Assembly: GCF_000826525.2 (NCBI RefSeq) | Contig: NZ_LN651325.1 | Location: 62,001-126,000 of the forward strand | Length of the DNA stretch: 64,000 bases | Source of the DNA: Mobilicoccus massiliensis | GTDB taxonomy: Bacteria > Actinomycetota > Actinomycetes > Actinomycetales > Dermatophilaceae | Reading direction: 5' to 3' | Shown here: in pieces, positions 1 to 7,524 of the stretch | How positions within the stretch are numbered: position 1 is the stretch's first letter | How the letters are laid out: every line of letters begins with the position of its first letter | Made by a program: the position numbers and the translations under genes | Notes under the pieces: model-generated | What the model saw: only the letters and a program-made list of their open reading frames with translations | The model's database searches: none | Told to the model about the DNA's origin: nothing

Positions 1-39
1 GTACAGGGACTTCTTCATCTTCTTGTGCTTGCCGGACAT
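1..39 (-). CDS. 5' end of an unidentified gene running off the left edge
   Basis: Only the first 13 codons are in the window. The visible peptide is very basic: Met-Ser-Gly, then a run of Lys and His, ending Lys-Ser-Leu-Tyr. A GAAGG motif lies directly against the ATG, which is too close for a normal ribosome-binding site. A Lys-rich start followed by Ser-Leu-Tyr resembles the N-terminus of some polyphosphate kinase 2 proteins, but 13 residues cannot establish that. It follows rsgA on the same strand after a 132-nt gap that contains a long inverted repeat. Confidence 0.35.
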   Translation of the reverse strand, partial: MSGKHKKMKKSLY

Positions 40-75
40 CCTTCGATCATGGCACCGCGCGGTGTCCTCAGGCGC

Positions 76-169
76 GCCGAGACAGCCGTGGTTTCCGGCC
101 CGGGGTGACGGGAGGGGGATTCACGTGGTCCGGCGACCGGTCGAGGGCGGAAACGGCGGCTGTCTCGGC
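76..169. repeat. long imperfect inverted repeat after rsgA
   Basis: The arms 76-96 and 149-169 are 21 bp each and complementary at 19 positions: a 13-bp outer block, 2 mismatches and a 6-bp inner block. They enclose a 52-bp loop. The element starts 3 nt after the rsgA stop codon (on the minus strand). It could be a long-loop terminator or a small intergenic repeat element. There is no T-tract. Confidence 0.6.
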
Positions 170-171
170 GG

Positions 172-1215
172 TCAGGATGCGCGGGCTCGCAGCAGGCGGC
201 GCAGTGAGTCGAGCCGGGCCGCACCTCCCGGCCCGGCCCGGCCGGAGGCGACCCAGTCGTCGAGACCGCAGTCGGGTTCGTCGTGACTGCACCCACGGGG
301 GCAGTCCTCGAGCCCGCCGGCGAGCTCCTCGAAGTGGCCGACGATGCGGTCGGGGTCGATGTGGGCGAGGCCGAACGAGCGGACGCCCGGGGTGTCGACG
401 ATCCACCCGCGCCGGTCGTCGGCGTCGGGTGGGAGCTCGAGCGCGATGGCCGAGGTGGAGGTGTGCCGCCCGCGCCCGGTGACGTCGTTGACGCGGCCGG
501 TGGCGCGATCGGCGTCCGGAACGAGCGCGTTGACCAGTGTCGACTTGCCCACCCCGGAGTGTCCGACGAGCACGCTGACCCGGCCGGTGAGGTGGGCTCG
601 CACCTCCTCGACGCCGCTGATCTCCTGACGGCCGTCGGCGGCGAGTTCACCGGCGAAGGACGTGACGACGATCGGCACGTCGAGCGGGGAGTACGCGGCG
701 AGGACACCGGGTGGGTCGTCGGGGTCGATGCGGTCGGCCTTGGTGAGCACGAGCAGCGGGTCGAGCCCGGCGTCGTAGGCGGCGACGAGGCACCGGTCGA
801 TCATTCGGGGCCGCGGCTCGGGATCGGCGAGAGCCGTGACGATGACGAGCTGGTCGGCGTTGGCGACGATGACCCGTTCGACGGGGTCGGTGTCGTCGGC
901 GGTGCGGCGCAGGACCGAGCGACGGGGTTCGATACGGACGATGCGGGCGAGCCGGTCGGGGCCGCCGCGCAGGTCGCCGACGAGCGCGACCTCGTCGCCG
1001 ACCACGGCGGCCTTGCGTCCGAGCTCGCGTGCGCGCATCGCGATGACCGTGTGGTCGCCGACCCGCACGGTGTACCGGCCGCGATCGACGGTGAGGACCG
1101 TGCCGAGGACCGCGTCCTCGTGACGAGGCCGCTCCTTGGTGCGCGGGCGGGAACCCCGCCGACCGGGCCGGACCCGGACGTCGCTCTCGTCGTAGCGATC
1201 CGCGAGGCGGCTCAC
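172..1215 (-). CDS. rsgA: ribosome small-subunit-dependent GTPase RsgA
   Basis: RsgA is a circularly permuted GTPase that helps late 30S subunit maturation and releases when GTP is hydrolysed. The 347-residue product has an N-terminal OB-like domain, then the G4-type LTKAD motif (about residues 157-161), the G1 P-loop GHSGVGKST (218-226) and the G3 DTPG motif (274-277). A C-terminal zinc knuckle has Cys305, Cys309, His311 and Cys316. The G4-before-G1 order is diagnostic. I chose the GTG at 1215 because its GTGA overlaps the aroA stop codon and because homologues begin near this Arg-rich segment. aroA-rsgA is a conserved actinobacterial pair and should be co-transcribed. Confidence 0.95.
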   Translation of the reverse strand: MSRLADRYDESDVRVRPGRRGSRPRTKERPRHEDAVLGTVLTVDRGRYTVRVGDHTVIAMRARELGRKAAVVGDEVALVGDLRGGPDRLARIVRIEPRRSVLRRTADDTDPVERVIVANADQLVIVTALADPEPRPRMIDRCLVAAYDAGLDPLLVLTKADRIDPDDPPGVLAAYSPLDVPIVVTSFAGELAADGRQEISGVEEVRAHLTGRVSVLVGHSGVGKSTLVNALVPDADRATGRVNDVTGRGRHTSTSAIALELPPDADDRRGWIVDTPGVRSFGLAHIDPDRIVGHFEELAGGLEDCPRGCSHDEPDCGLDDWVASGRAGPGGAARLDSLRRLLRARAS

Positions 1216-2513
1216 GGCCCGTCGGTTCCCGCGATCATGGCCTCCCACATGCCGGGGAAGTCCGGCAGCGTCTTGGAGGTGGTCCCGATGTCCTCGACGA
1301 GGACCCCGGGGATGCGCAACCCGAGGACGGCCGCGGCCATCGCCATGCGGTGGTCGGCGTAGGTGTGCAGGGTCGCCGGTCGCGGCGGGCCGGGGGTGAT
1401 GTGCAGTGCGTCCTCGAGCACCTCGACCCGCCCACCGACGGCCTCGATCTCGGTGGCGAGGGCGGCGAGCCGGTCGGTCTCGTGGCCGCGCAGGTGCGAG
1501 ACCCCGCGCAGCCAGCTCGGCGAGTCGGCGAGGGCGGCGACCGCGGCGACGACCGGCGTGAGCTCGCCGGCGTCGTGCAGGTCGACGTCGAGACCGGTCG
1601 GCACCTCGGGCCCGACGACCGTGAGCCCGTCGCGGGTGAGGGTGACGTCGCCGCCCATCATGTCGAAGACGTCGCGGATCGAGTCGCCCGCCTGCGTCGT
1701 GTGGTGCGGCCAGTCGGGCACGTGGACGCGGCCGCCGGTGACCATCGCGGCCGCGAGGAACGCGGCGGCGTTGGACAGGTCGGGTTCGACGACGACGTCG
1801 AGCGGGTGGATGGCCCCCGGCTCCACGTGCCAGCGGTTCAGGTCCCCGTCGTCGACCGTGACCCCCGCGTCGCGCAGCGCCTCGACCGTCATGACGATGT
1901 GGGGCTCGCTCGGCACCGGCTTTCCGTCGTGGACGACCGTGACGCCCCGGGCGAACCGCGCGCCCGCGAGCAGCAGGCCCGAGACGAACTGCGAACTCGC
2001 CGAGGCGTCCATCTCGACGAGGCCACCCTCGAGCGCCCCGCGACCGTGGACGGTGAACGGCATCGCGCCGCGCCCGTCATCGTCGATGCGCACGCCGAGC
2101 GAACGCAGGGCGTCGAGCCCGGTGATCATCGGGCGACGGCGGGCGGCCTCGTCGCCGTCGAAGCGCACGGGCCCGTCGGCCAACGCTGCCACGGGCGGGA
2201 CGAACCGCATGACCGTGCCCGCGAGGCCGCAGTCGATCTCGACGTCGCCGCGGAGCCGGCCGTCTGCCGCGGGGGTGACGATCCAGTCGCCGTCGGCGGC
2301 GTCGGCGATCTCGACCCCGAGCGCCTGCAGCGCGCCGGCCATGAGCTCGGTGTCACGGCTGCGCAATGGCGAGCGCAGTCGCGAGGGGCCATCGGCCAGC
2401 GCCGCGATGACGAGATAACGGTTGGTGAGTGACTTGCTCCCCGGCAGGCGCACCGTCGCGTCGAGCGGCGTCGAGGGCGCGGGCGCCTGCCAGAGAGCGG
2501 GATGGGAGACCAC
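1212..2513 (-). CDS. aroA: 3-phosphoshikimate 1-carboxyvinyltransferase (EPSP synthase)
   Basis: The enzyme transfers enolpyruvate from PEP to shikimate 3-phosphate, the sixth step of the shikimate pathway, in the cytoplasm. The 433-residue length is normal. The substrate-binding motif PGSKSLTNR lies near the N-terminus (about 24-32), and the C-terminal DHRMAMA motif is present before the end. I chose the GTG at 2513 because a GGAGG lies about 10 nt upstream. The reading frame stays open far upstream, but that extension is low-complexity and out of character for the family. The last 4 nt overlap the rsgA start, implying translational coupling. Confidence 0.95.
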   Translation of the reverse strand: MVSHPALWQAPAPSTPLDATVRLPGSKSLTNRYLVIAALADGPSRLRSPLRSRDTELMAGALQALGVEIADAADGDWIVTPAADGRLRGDVEIDCGLAGTVMRFVPPVAALADGPVRFDGDEAARRRPMITGLDALRSLGVRIDDDGRGAMPFTVHGRGALEGGLVEMDASASSQFVSGLLLAGARFARGVTVVHDGKPVPSEPHIVMTVEALRDAGVTVDDGDLNRWHVEPGAIHPLDVVVEPDLSNAAAFLAAAMVTGGRVHVPDWPHHTTQAGDSIRDVFDMMGGDVTLTRDGLTVVGPEVPTGLDVDLHDAGELTPVVAAVAALADSPSWLRGVSHLRGHETDRLAALATEIEAVGGRVEVLEDALHITPGPPRPATLHTYADHRMAMAAAVLGLRIPGVLVEDIGTTSKTLPDFPGMWEAMIAGTDGP

Positions 2514-2530
2514 CGGTGAACTGCCTCCGA

Positions 2531-3013
2531 TCAGGAGACGGCGAGCTTGGCCTGCGCCTTGGCCAGGCGGGCCTCGCGCTTGGCGGCCTTGGCGGCGTTC
2601 TGCGCACGCCAGGCGAGCCCGGGCTTGCCCGCGGTGTCGACCGAGGCGAGGATCGTGCCGCCCAGGAGGCCGAGGTTCTTGAGGAACTGGGTCTGCTGGT
2701 TCGCGCGCGCGCCCTGGTCGGTCTCCTTCCAGAACTGGTGGCCCACGAGCGTCGTCGGGATGATCGACGCCGCCAGCATCGTGCTGGCCAGCCGCGGGAA
2801 CCGGCCGGTCGCGAGCATGAGGCCGGCGGTGGCCATGAGAGCGCCGTTCGCGCGGACCATCATCTCGGGGTCGTCCGGCGTGCCCGTGAGCTCGGCGACC
2901 TTGGCCGTGAAGGGCGCAGCCTGCTGCACGCGGGCGCCCGGGTGACGCAGCGCCTCGAGCCCTCCGCTGACGAAGATGGCTGCGAGCATGGGTCGGGCGA
3001 GTCGTCGGATCAT
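2531..3013 (-). CDS. DoxX family membrane protein
   Basis: A 160-residue integral membrane protein with about four hydrophobic segments, beginning with the typical DoxX start: an Ala-rich helix, then Ile-Phe-Val-Ser-Gly-Gly and Leu-Arg-His-Pro. DoxX proteins are small membrane proteins linked in some bacteria to thiosulfate oxidation or to superoxide-detoxifying membrane complexes. No specific reaction can be assigned here. The C-terminus is a basic Ala/Lys-rich tail, probably cytoplasmic. The ATG at 3013 has AAGGAG 7 nt upstream. It is 17 nt upstream of aroA on the same strand, so one leftward operon doxX-aroA-rsgA is likely. Confidence 0.85.
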   Translation of the reverse strand: MIRRLARPMLAAIFVSGGLEALRHPGARVQQAAPFTAKVAELTGTPDDPEMMVRANGALMATAGLMLATGRFPRLASTMLAASIIPTTLVGHQFWKETDQGARANQQTQFLKNLGLLGGTILASVDTAGKPGLAWRAQNAAKAAKREARLAKAQAKLAVS

Positions 3014-3186
3014 CGTGTCTCCTTGATGCGATCGGGATCGACGGGCACGTCTCGTCGGACGCGTGGCACCTACCGTAGTCGTCGGGACCGGTGCCCGCGC
3101 GTCTGCGTCGCGGTGCGCCGACCTGGGGACGAGCAAGAGCGGGACGCACCCCGGCGCCCACCGGGACACACATCGAGGAGTAACCC

Positions 3187-4053
3187 ATGTGCGGTCGATA
3201 CGCCGCGTCCGCGAGCAGCGACGACCTCGTCGAGGAGTTCGACGTCGTCCTGGACCGCACGACGGAACCGGTGCGTTCGGTGCTCAAGTCGGCGCAGGAG
3301 CCGCCCGCGGGCAGTCCCGACTACAACCTCGCCCCGAGCGAGAACGTGCGGGTCGTCCTCGAGCGTCCGGCGCGGCGGGCCGGCGCCCGTGACGAGACGA
3401 GCGAGGAGCAACTCGACGAGCAGAGTGACGAGCCCGTGCGGCAGCTGCGTCTGCTCACCTGGGGGCTCGTGCCGTCCTGGGCCAAGGATCCGTCGGTGGG
3501 GATGCGGATGTTCAACGCACGCGCCGAGACGGTGCTAGAGAAGCCGGCCTTCCGCAAGGCAGCGCTCGCGCGTCGGGCGCTCGTGCCGGCCGACGGCTGG
3601 TACGAGTGGCAGAAGAGCCCGACGGCCACGCTCAAGGGCAAACCCCGTAAGCAGCCGTTCTACGTGCACCGCGCCGACGGCCGCCCGATCGCCTTCGCCG
3701 GGCTCTACGAGTTCTGGAAGGACCCCACCGCCGACCCGGCCGACCCGCTGTCGTGGCTCGCCACGGTCTCGATCATCACGACGGTGGCCGAGCCGGGTCT
3801 CGATCGCCTTCACGACCGCCAGCCGCTCGTACTCGAGCAGCGGGACTGGGATCGCTGGCTCGACCCGACCCTGGAGGACCCGGAGGAGATCGGCGCCATG
3901 CTCGCGTTCTCCGAGCCCGGGCGGTTCGACGCCTACCCCGTCGGCCGCGCGGTGGGCTCGTCGTCGGCCTCGGGCCCAGGACTCGTGCAGCCCGCCCCCG
4001 CCGACGAGCTCGAAGGCGTCGTCGACCCCGCGACCGGGGAGATCATCGGCTGA
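3187..4053 (+). CDS. SOS response-associated peptidase, HMCES/YedK family
   Basis: Members covalently crosslink to abasic sites in single-stranded DNA through the mature N-terminal cysteine and so shield the lesion. The signature is complete: Met-Cys-Gly-Arg-Tyr at the start (Cys2 becomes the nucleophile after Met removal), an Asn in the NARAET motif, the catalytic Glu in GWYEW and a His in the C-terminal HDRQP motif. The protein has 288 residues, somewhat longer than minimal members because of an acidic insert near residues 60-80. GAGGAG precedes the ATG by 6 nt. No SOS box is visible upstream. M. tuberculosis has its homologue in the same neighbourhood (aroA to sigH). Confidence 0.93.
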   Translation: MCGRYAASASSDDLVEEFDVVLDRTTEPVRSVLKSAQEPPAGSPDYNLAPSENVRVVLERPARRAGARDETSEEQLDEQSDEPVRQLRLLTWGLVPSWAKDPSVGMRMFNARAETVLEKPAFRKAALARRALVPADGWYEWQKSPTATLKGKPRKQPFYVHRADGRPIAFAGLYEFWKDPTADPADPLSWLATVSIITTVAEPGLDRLHDRQPLVLEQRDWDRWLDPTLEDPEEIGAMLAFSEPGRFDAYPVGRAVGSSSASGPGLVQPAPADELEGVVDPATGEIIG

Positions 4054-4070
4054 ACTCCGCCCACATCCGA

Positions 4071-4140
4071 TGACGGGCGGCTGAGGGCGAGTGACGGGCG
4101 CTGACGGGCGATGAAGGGTGGTGGGGGCGGTGACGGGCGG
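4071..4140 (+). repeat. G-rich decamer repeat with a G-quadruplex-type motif
   Basis: Seven consecutive 10-bp units approximate TGACGGGCG(G/C). Within them, GGG runs at 4096-4098, 4106-4108, 4116-4118 and 4123-4125 are separated by 7, 7 and 4 nt. That satisfies the usual G3-N1-7 rule on the plus (non-template) strand. The array ends exactly where the first SigR-type promoter begins. Confidence 0.75.
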
Positions 4141-4200
4141 GAATGTCGCGGCTCGGGCCGTCGTTGACCGGGAATGTCGCGGCTCGGGCCGTCGTTGACC
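4139..4200 (+). promoter_or_regulatory. two identical tandem SigR/SigH-type promoters
   Basis: A 31-bp unit is present twice in direct repeat. Each copy reads GGGAAT, then 18 nt counted from GGAAT, then GTTG. Copy 1 has GGAAT at 4140-4144 and GTT at 4163-4165. Copy 2 has GGAAT at 4171-4175 and GTT at 4194-4196. GGAAT-N18-GTT is the established consensus for the Streptomyces SigR and mycobacterial SigH regulons. Both copies face sigR, so positive autoregulation is strongly implied. Confidence 0.88.
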
Positions 4201-4231
4201 CCGGCGACCATCCACGCCGAAGGAGAACCGC

Positions 4232-5020
4232 ATGCTCGTTCTCAGCCGCCCCGCCGAGACGGGGTTCGTCGGGCTCACCGATGCGGCCGGCTCGAGCGGA
4301 GTCGGCCTCGGGGCACTACCCTGGACGACGATGAACGAGTCGTCTGCCCCGTCGGCCCCCAGGTCAGCGCCCGAGCCCGGCGAGAACACGTCCAGCGCCT
4401 TCGAGGCGCCGCCGCGTCCTGCCGACGCCGACGTCGACCGGGCCACCGAGACCCCCACCGAGAGGGTCGCGCGGTTCGAGCGCGACGCGATGCCCTACCT
4501 CGACCAGCTCTACAGCGCGGCCCTGCGCACCACGCGCAATCCCGCCGACGCGGAGGACCTCGTTCAGGAGACCTACGCCAAGGCCTTCGCCGCGTTCCAC
4601 CAGTACAAGCCCGGAACCAACCTCAAGGCGTGGCTGTACCGCATTCTCACGAACACCTACATCAACTCCTATCGCAAGAAGCAGCGTCAGCCGTTGCAGT
4701 CCGACGCGGCCGAGGTCGAGGACTACCAGCTCGCGCGCGCGGAGTCGCACACCTCCACCGGTCTGCGCTCCGCCGAGGTCGAGGCGCTGGACCACCTGCC
4801 CGACAGTGACGTCACCCGCGCGCTCGCGAGCCTGGGGGAGGACTTCCGCCTGGCGGTCTATCTCGCCGACGTCGAGGGGTTCTCCTACAAGGAGATCGCC
4901 GAGATCATGGACACGCCCATCGGCACCGTGATGTCGCGTCTGCATCGTGGCCGCCGCCAGCTGCGCGAACTGCTCACCGACTACGCCGCCGACCGTGGCT
5001 ACACGGGGGTGAGCTCATGA
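4232..5020 (+). CDS. sigR: thiol-oxidative-stress ECF sigma factor SigR/SigH
   Basis: A group-4 (ECF12-type) sigma factor for disulfide stress, held inactive by the zinc anti-sigma RsrA. Region 2 contains the [13 protein letters not shown] motif, followed by the Trp-Leu-Tyr-Arg-Ile -10 recognition segment. Region 4 carries the [24 protein letters not shown] helix-turn-helix in two adjoining parts. The ATG at 4232 has a strong AAGGAG 6 nt upstream and yields 262 residues, with a roughly 75-residue disordered N-terminal extension. A second in-frame ATG at 4331 (Met34) lies 8 nt after a TACCCT hexamer (4317-4322) and could start a shorter leaderless form. S. coelicolor makes long unstable and short stable SigR isoforms this way. 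The stop codon overlaps rsrA. Confidence 0.93.
   Translation: MLVLSRPAETGFVGLTDAAGSSGVGLGALPWTTMNESSAPSAPRSAPEPGENTSSAFEAPPRPADADVDRATETPTERVARFERDAMPYLDQLYSAALRTTRNPADAEDLVQETYAKAFAAFHQYKPGTNLKAWLYRILTNTYINSYRKKQRQPLQSDAAEVEDYQLARAESHTSTGLRSAEVEALDHLPDSDVTRALASLGEDFRLAVYLADVEGFSYKEIAEIMDTPIGTVMSRLHRGRRQLRELLTDYAADRGYTGVSS
4317..4322 (+). promoter_or_regulatory. candidate internal promoter for the short SigR form
   Basis: TACCCT fits the TANNNT -10 consensus and ends 8 nt before the in-frame ATG at 4331. The same hexamer serves apparent leaderless starts elsewhere in this window, for example at 10343 and 54090. Transcription here would bypass the N-terminal extension made from the upstream promoters. 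Confidence 0.5.
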
Positions 5021-5298
5021 GTGCCGAGCCCGCCCGTTCCAGTGACTGCTCGGAGTTTCGGATGCGGGTCTTCGAGCTGATCGACTCCGAGCTCGATTCC
5101 GCCGAGTGCGAGCGACTGCGCGCCCACCTGGACGAATGCGGTCCGTGCATGGAGGAGTACGAGCGCGACCTCGTGCTCAAGGCCCTCGTGCGCCGCTCCT
5201 GCGCGTGTCAGCCCGCGCCGCGCACGCTGCGCATGCAGATCATGGCGACGATCATGACGTTCACCGTCGAGGTACGCGGCGAGCAGGACGCCGGCTGA
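5017..5298 (+). CDS. rsrA: redox-sensing zinc anti-sigma factor RsrA (mycothiol system)
   Basis: A 93-residue ZAS-domain anti-sigma factor that binds SigR when reduced and releases it when a disulfide forms and zinc is lost. Cys11, His37, Cys41 and Cys44 occupy the same numbers as the zinc ligands and redox cysteines of S. coelicolor RsrA, with the HLDECGPC motif at 37-44. Two further cysteines (62 and 64) follow. Its start overlaps the sigR stop as ATGA, so it is translationally coupled and fed by the same tandem promoters, closing a negative feedback loop. Confidence 0.93.
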   Translation: MSAEPARSSDCSEFRMRVFELIDSELDSAECERLRAHLDECGPCMEEYERDLVLKALVRRSCACQPAPRTLRMQIMATIMTFTVEVRGEQDAG

Positions 5299-5323
5299 GG
5301 CGCGCCCGACCCGCGAGCACGAC

Positions 5324-5365
5324 GAACGAGGGCCTCACCGTCAGCTGACGGTGAGGCCCTCGTTC
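5324..5365. terminator. 42-bp perfect palindrome, bidirectional terminator
   Basis: Positions 5324-5344 are the exact reverse complement of 5345-5365, with no spacer. The palindrome lies between the convergent genes rsrA and bL37. It can form a very stable hairpin in either transcript, although only short T-runs follow. Confidence 0.85.
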
Positions 5366-5376
5366 ATGCCCTGTGC

Positions 5377-5451
5377 TCAGGCGTTGGGCCTGCGGCCGTG
5401 GTTGGCGGCGTTCTTCTTGCGCGCGCGGCGCTTGCGGGCTCGTTTGCTCAT
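5377..5451 (-). CDS. 50S ribosomal protein bL37
   Basis: A 24-residue, highly basic protein reading Met-Ser-Lys-Arg-Ala-Arg and ending Asn-His-Gly-Arg-Arg-Pro-Asn-Ala. This matches the short peptide bL37 identified in the M. smegmatis 70S ribosome structure, which has the same length and the same Ala-Asn-His-Gly-(Lys/Arg)-Arg-Pro-Asn ending. GAAGGAG lies 7 nt upstream of the ATG at 5451. It is easily missed because of its size. It converges on sigR-rsrA across the palindromic terminator. Confidence 0.88.
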   Translation of the reverse strand: MSKRARKRRARKKNAANHGRRPNA

Positions 5452-6010
5452 GGTGCGGCTCCTTCGGAGTTCGTGCAGTCGCAGCATCTTCCCACAGGCC
5501 CCGGCCGCCGCCGAAACACAGGCCCGGCCTGCTCTGAAAATCGCGTAGGCCGCCGGGCGCATGGTTCTCCCCGTTCGGCGACAACTCGAGGTGTCGAGTG
5601 CGATATCGTCGCGGCGTTCATGCCGCCAATGGCAGTATGAATATCTCGTGCTTCCCCTTTGTTCACCTGCACTTCATTCTTGGACAACTGTCCAAAACGC
5701 CGTTCGGACGTCCGACCAATGGTTATCGTCTTGTAAATCCGGCAAAGAGTCCGCAAGCAAAAGCGACACGGACTTTGTCGGGCGTCCGAAGCTGGCTATA
5801 TTCGAAATGCGTTCGAGGCCGATGGGGGATTGGTTCGAGAACGCACCTCGAAAATTCGACATTCGCCGGCCGCTCCGACGCTCAACGTGAGAGTCCTTGG
5901 GGGAGAGGTGCGGCGGCGGTTCACAGAGATGGAGTTGATTCCGATGCGTACGTCCCGTTGTTGGTGGTGGACCCCCTCCTTCTGAGGACGGTCCCCTCCC
6001 GCTCAATCGG
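5452..6010. other. lower-GC intergenic region with palindromes
   Basis: About 560 nt with no convincing gene. Roughly 5560-5900 is visibly richer in A/T than its surroundings. It contains TTGGACA-AC-TGTCCAA (5680-5695, 7-bp perfect arms), the 12-bp palindrome TCGGACGTCCGA (5704-5715), TCGAA-AA-TTCGA (5848-5859) and several TTCGA motifs. Short open frames here lack ribosome-binding sites and have atypical composition. It may be a regulatory region for the downstream HD genes or the remains of acquired DNA. Confidence 0.5.
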
Positions 6011-6036
6011 CATTCCTCGCCTAAGATCGAGGAATG
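6011..6036 (+). promoter_or_regulatory. leaderless promoter inside a 9-bp-arm inverted repeat
   Basis: TAAGAT (6022-6027) ends 6 nt before the ATG at 6034, the leaderless arrangement. It is enclosed by CATTCCTCG (6011-6019) and its exact complement CGAGGAATG (6028-6036), with an 8-bp spacer. The right arm includes the start codon. Because the left arm lies upstream of the expected transcript start, this is more likely a DNA operator than an RNA hairpin. Confidence 0.6.
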
Positions 6037-7524
6037 ATCAGCCCGAAGTCCCGACGCCCACCCCCGGCCGAGCCGGAACGGGCCGAAGGATTACACGACG
6101 CCCGTTCCGACTCCCGTCGGGGCGGGCGTCCTGGCATTCTCATGCCGGTGGTCGTCACCGCCGGTCTCACTATCGCGGTCACCGCCCTCGCATATCCCCA
6201 ACGCGCGACGACTCTGGGTGATGCCTTCTCCTTCACCGTTCTGCTCGTCGCCGCCGCAGCGAGCGCAGAGCTGAGGTTCGGCAGGCGTGAGGAGCGCGTC
6301 TCCTTCTCGTTCACAGCCGTGGTCCTCCTCGCCGCGATCCCGCTCGTCGGCCCGCTCGGGGCGGTACTGCTCGGCTTCGGCGGCGCGGTGCTCGACTCCC
6401 GGCAGGACTGGTGGCTGGTCTCGGTCTTCAACGGCCTGATGTTCGCCCTGTCCTCCGCGGTCGCCTCGCTCGTCTACGGCGCGAGCGGGGGCGCGTTCCT
6501 GTTCTCCGGTGACCTGCTCGTGGACGGGCGGCTCGTGGTGGCCGCCCCCACGCTCGCATCGGCGCTCACACGGCACGTCGGCGGCCCGCTCCTGCTCGCC
6601 GACGCCGCCTTCCTCGCGACCAACCTCGTGGTGCTGCTCGCGATCACCGCGCGGGACACCCAGGGGCCGGGGCGCCGTGTCGTCGCCGGCGGCGTGTTGC
6701 GCGGCGTTCCGATGTTCCTCGCGTGGGCCGTGGTCGCGTTCCTCGTCGTCGCGTTGTGGGGCCCCGGCCGGCTCGATGCCATCGCCCTGCTGCTCGTCGT
6801 GGCGCCGCTCATCGTCACCCGTCACATGCACGGCCTGTTCTCCGCCGAACGCCGGGTGCGGTTCAGCATCGTCGATGCGCTCGCGGATGCCGGCGCCGAC
6901 GACGGGCGGAAGGCGCACGGCGAACGCGTCGGGCGGTACGCCCTGTCGATCGCGAGCGAGCTGGGCCTGCGCCCGACCGACAGGTCGGGCCTCGAGTACG
7001 CCGCCCGCCTGCACACCGTGGGGGTGCACGACGGGTGCACGGCCGAGGTGCGCGTCGGCGCCCGCGAGGCCTCGACCACGGCGGCGCGGGCGGCCGACGA
7101 GGTGCTCGGACGCATCGAGTTCCTCACCCAGGCCGCGCAGGCCGTGCGGCACGAGTCGGAGTGGTTCGACGGCACGGGGGGCCCCGACGCTCTCGCGGGC
7201 GGTGACATCCCGGTGCAGGCCCGCATCCTCGCGGTCGCCGACGCCGCCGACGTCCTCGTCAACGAGTCCGACGCCGATGTCCCGGGGATCGAGGTCCTCC
7301 GTGTCCTCCGCGAACGGGCCGGGACGCAGTTCGATCCGCACGTGGTCGACGCCCTCGCGCGGGCCCTGCGGTTCGACGCGTTCGGGGAGGTCGAGGCGTC
7401 GTCGGCGCAGGCGGTGGATCCGCCGCGGGAGGCGTTCACGCCCGCACGGCTTCGCGGGCGCACCGGCCGGCGCGCCCCCGGCCACGCGGCGTCGGCGAAT
7501 CCGGCGAGCGGGGCGGACCGATGA
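6034..7524 (+). CDS. membrane protein with a degenerate HD/HD-GYP-like domain
   Basis: A 496-residue protein. After a basic N-terminus come about six hydrophobic segments (roughly residues 37-260), then a soluble domain built like an HD-type phosphohydrolase. A HGERVGRYA helix (His295) aligns with the first metal helix. LHTVG (326-330) stands where the LHDIG metal motif is expected, so the catalytic Asp is replaced by Thr. HESEWFDGTGGP (373-384) resembles the H...DGxGYP segment of HD-GYP proteins. HD-GYP enzymes degrade cyclic-di-GMP, but without the HD pair this copy may be a sensor or partner. It overlaps the next gene by ATGA, and both belong to the same class. Confidence 0.75.
   Translation: MISPKSRRPPPAEPERAEGLHDARSDSRRGGRPGILMPVVVTAGLTIAVTALAYPQRATTLGDAFSFTVLLVAAAASAELRFGRREERVSFSFTAVVLLAAIPLVGPLGAVLLGFGGAVLDSRQDWWLVSVFNGLMFALSSAVASLVYGASGGAFLFSGDLLVDGRLVVAAPTLASALTRHVGGPLLLADAAFLATNLVVLLAITARDTQGPGRRVVAGGVLRGVPMFLAWAVVAFLVVALWGPGRLDAIALLLVVAPLIVTRHMHGLFSAERRVRFSIVDALADAGADDGRKAHGERVGRYALSIASELGLRPTDRSGLEYAARLHTVGVHDGCTAEVRVGAREASTTAARAADEVLGRIEFLTQAAQAVRHESEWFDGTGGPDALAGGDIPVQARILAVADAADVLVNESDADVPGIEVLRVLRERAGTQFDPHVVDALARALRFDAFGEVEASSAQAVDPPREAFTPARLRGRTGRRAPGHAASANPASGADR

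Noticed and set aside
2514..3287. Long upstream extension of the aroA frame, and similar N-terminal extensions before the CoA-transferase-adjacent, cofD-like, comF and WS/DGAT genes
   Set aside because: The added residues are Arg/Pro/Ala-rich, cross other genes, and better starts exist with a ribosome-binding site or a TANNNT hexamer.
5561..6006. Open frames of about 110 codons on both strands in the low-GC region
   Set aside because: No ribosome-binding site, no leaderless hexamer at the start, atypical composition, and they overlap each other.
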